From Nitrososphaerales archaeon TH703 (lineage in GTDB: Archaea > Thermoproteota > Nitrososphaeria > Nitrososphaerales > Nitrososphaeraceae): a stretch of DNA of 5,338 nt. The notes below the pieces were generated by a model, which saw only the letters and a list, made by a program, of their open reading frames with translations, searched no databases and was not told the origin of the DNA. Below are positions 4,947-5,338 of the stretch, piece after piece. The DNA lies in the NCBI GenBank assembly GCA_014523525.1, contig JAATVL010000102.1, positions 1 to 5,338 on the forward strand. The letters are read 5' to 3'. Every line of letters begins with the position of its first letter. Positions within the stretch are counted from its first letter, which is position 1. Made by a program: the position numbers and the translations under genes.

Positions 4947-5338
4947 TTGTTGATCAATAGATTTAGAAATGTGGGATACATTGTAGGTTTTTCAATAATA
5001 TTTCTCATTATTTCATCAAATTTATTGATTAATAATGCAAATCATATACTAGCCAACCCTCTTCTAAATAAAGTCTCTTTTGATAAATTGGATACGTATC
5101 CTATAATACCTATCAAGGACAAGGAAGGTGATTTTGGAATACCCCAATTTACTTCTAATGAGTCCCAATCGGATGATCAGAAGAATGCAGGGTTGCAATC
5201 AGCCGATGAGCACAAGAATGTCGATGAGCACAAGAATGTCGATGAGCACAAGAATGTCGATGAGCACAAGAATGTCGATGAGCACAAGAATGTCGATGAG
5301 CAGAACAAAGTAGATGAGCAGAACAAGGTAGATGAGCA
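4947..5338 (+). CDS. Exported protein with hexapeptide tandem repeats, 3' end cut by window
   Basis: The frame is open from 4929 to the window end, and 130 complete codons are visible from TTG 4947. No ATG is available. TTG 4947 or 4950 keeps the basic n-region (INRFRN) of a signal peptide, whereas GTG 4971 would remove it. The hydrophobic core spans about residues 9-28, and cleavage is likely after NNA (31) or ILA (36). Residues 37-75 are a polar unique segment (including FDKLDTYPIIPIKDKEGDFG). From residue 76 a decayed unit DDQKNA leads into five DEHKNV and two DEQNKV units, and the repeat is still running at the edge. The layout of export signal plus charged repeats recalls the gene at 1-1826, and Ig-like domains may follow beyond the window; that is inference. 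Another frame through the same DNA (5128-5313) reads MSTRMS repeats, but it has no signal peptide or promoter and results from the 18-bp periodicity. Confidence 0.82.
   Translation, partial: MLINRFRNVGYIVGFSIIFLIISSNLLINNANHILANPLLNKVSFDKLDTYPIIPIKDKEGDFGIPQFTSNESQSDDQKNAGLQSADEHKNVDEHKNVDEHKNVDEHKNVDEHKNVDEQNKVDEQNKVDE
5205..5338 (+). repeat. 18-bp in-frame tandem repeat (hexapeptide units)
   Basis: Five units of GATGAGCACAAGAATGTC (5205-5294) are identical at every base and encode DEHKNV. Two variant units follow, GATGAGCAGAACAAAGTA and GATGAGCAGAACAAGGTA (5295-5312, 5313-5330), both encoding DEQNKV. An eighth unit begins at 5331 and is cut by the edge. A decayed relative (GATGATCAGAAGAATGCA) sits at 5172-5189. 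The perfect identity of the first five units points to very recent expansion or homogenisation. Confidence 0.96.

Noticed and set aside
5128..5313. Open frame reading MSTRMS repeats on the + strand
   Set aside because: It is an out-of-frame reading of the 18-bp repeat. The frame from 4947 has a promoter, a signal peptide and continuity through the array; this one starts at a GTG inside that gene with none of these.

Overview
The window looks like a piece of an AT-rich archaeal chromosome, most likely an ammonia-oxidising thaumarchaeon of the Nitrososphaera/Nitrosocosmicus type. This is inference. It rests on TATA elements (TTTATAAG or TTTATAAA) placed about 32-34 nt before start codons with almost no leader, on the scarcity of Shine-Dalgarno sequences, on T-tract gene ends, and on a gene set dominated by exported proteins with N-x-S/T sequons (NHL propeller, Ig-like domains). 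There are no rRNA or tRNA genes, insertion sequences, CRISPR arrays or recognisable defence or biosynthetic operons.

Layout from left to right. (1) 1-1826 (+): the 3' part of a large exported protein. It enters the window inside an array of nearly identical 117-bp (39-residue) repeats, followed by three Ig-like beta-sandwich domains and an acidic, repeated C-terminal tail. A GTG at 441 is an internal valine codon, not the start. (2) 1827-2156: spacer with two identical TATA-like 9-mers. (3) 2157-3140 (+): a complete secreted six-bladed NHL beta-propeller. (4) 3141-3390: convergent spacer with an A6T6 element that could end transcripts from both sides. (5) 3391-3894 (-): a complete Cupin_5/DUF985 protein with a TTG start; it is the only clearly cytoplasmic product here. 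(6) 3895-4327: divergent spacer, mostly featureless. (7) 4328-4648 (+): a small exported or membrane-anchored protein of unknown function. (8) 4649-4946: spacer with a good TATA box at its end. (9) 4947 to the right edge (+): the start of a second exported repeat protein. It has a signal peptide and then an 18-bp (six-residue) perfect tandem repeat that runs off the window.

Four of the five genes encode exported proteins, so the region reads as a cell-surface locus. The genes have their own promoters and spacers of about 250-430 bp, so this is not an operon. The most notable signals are the two in-frame coding minisatellites in the two edge genes. Their copies are almost identical at the DNA level and every unit is a multiple of three, as expected for surface proteins whose stalk length can change without loss of reading frame. 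I see no evidence of a multi-gene enzymatic system.
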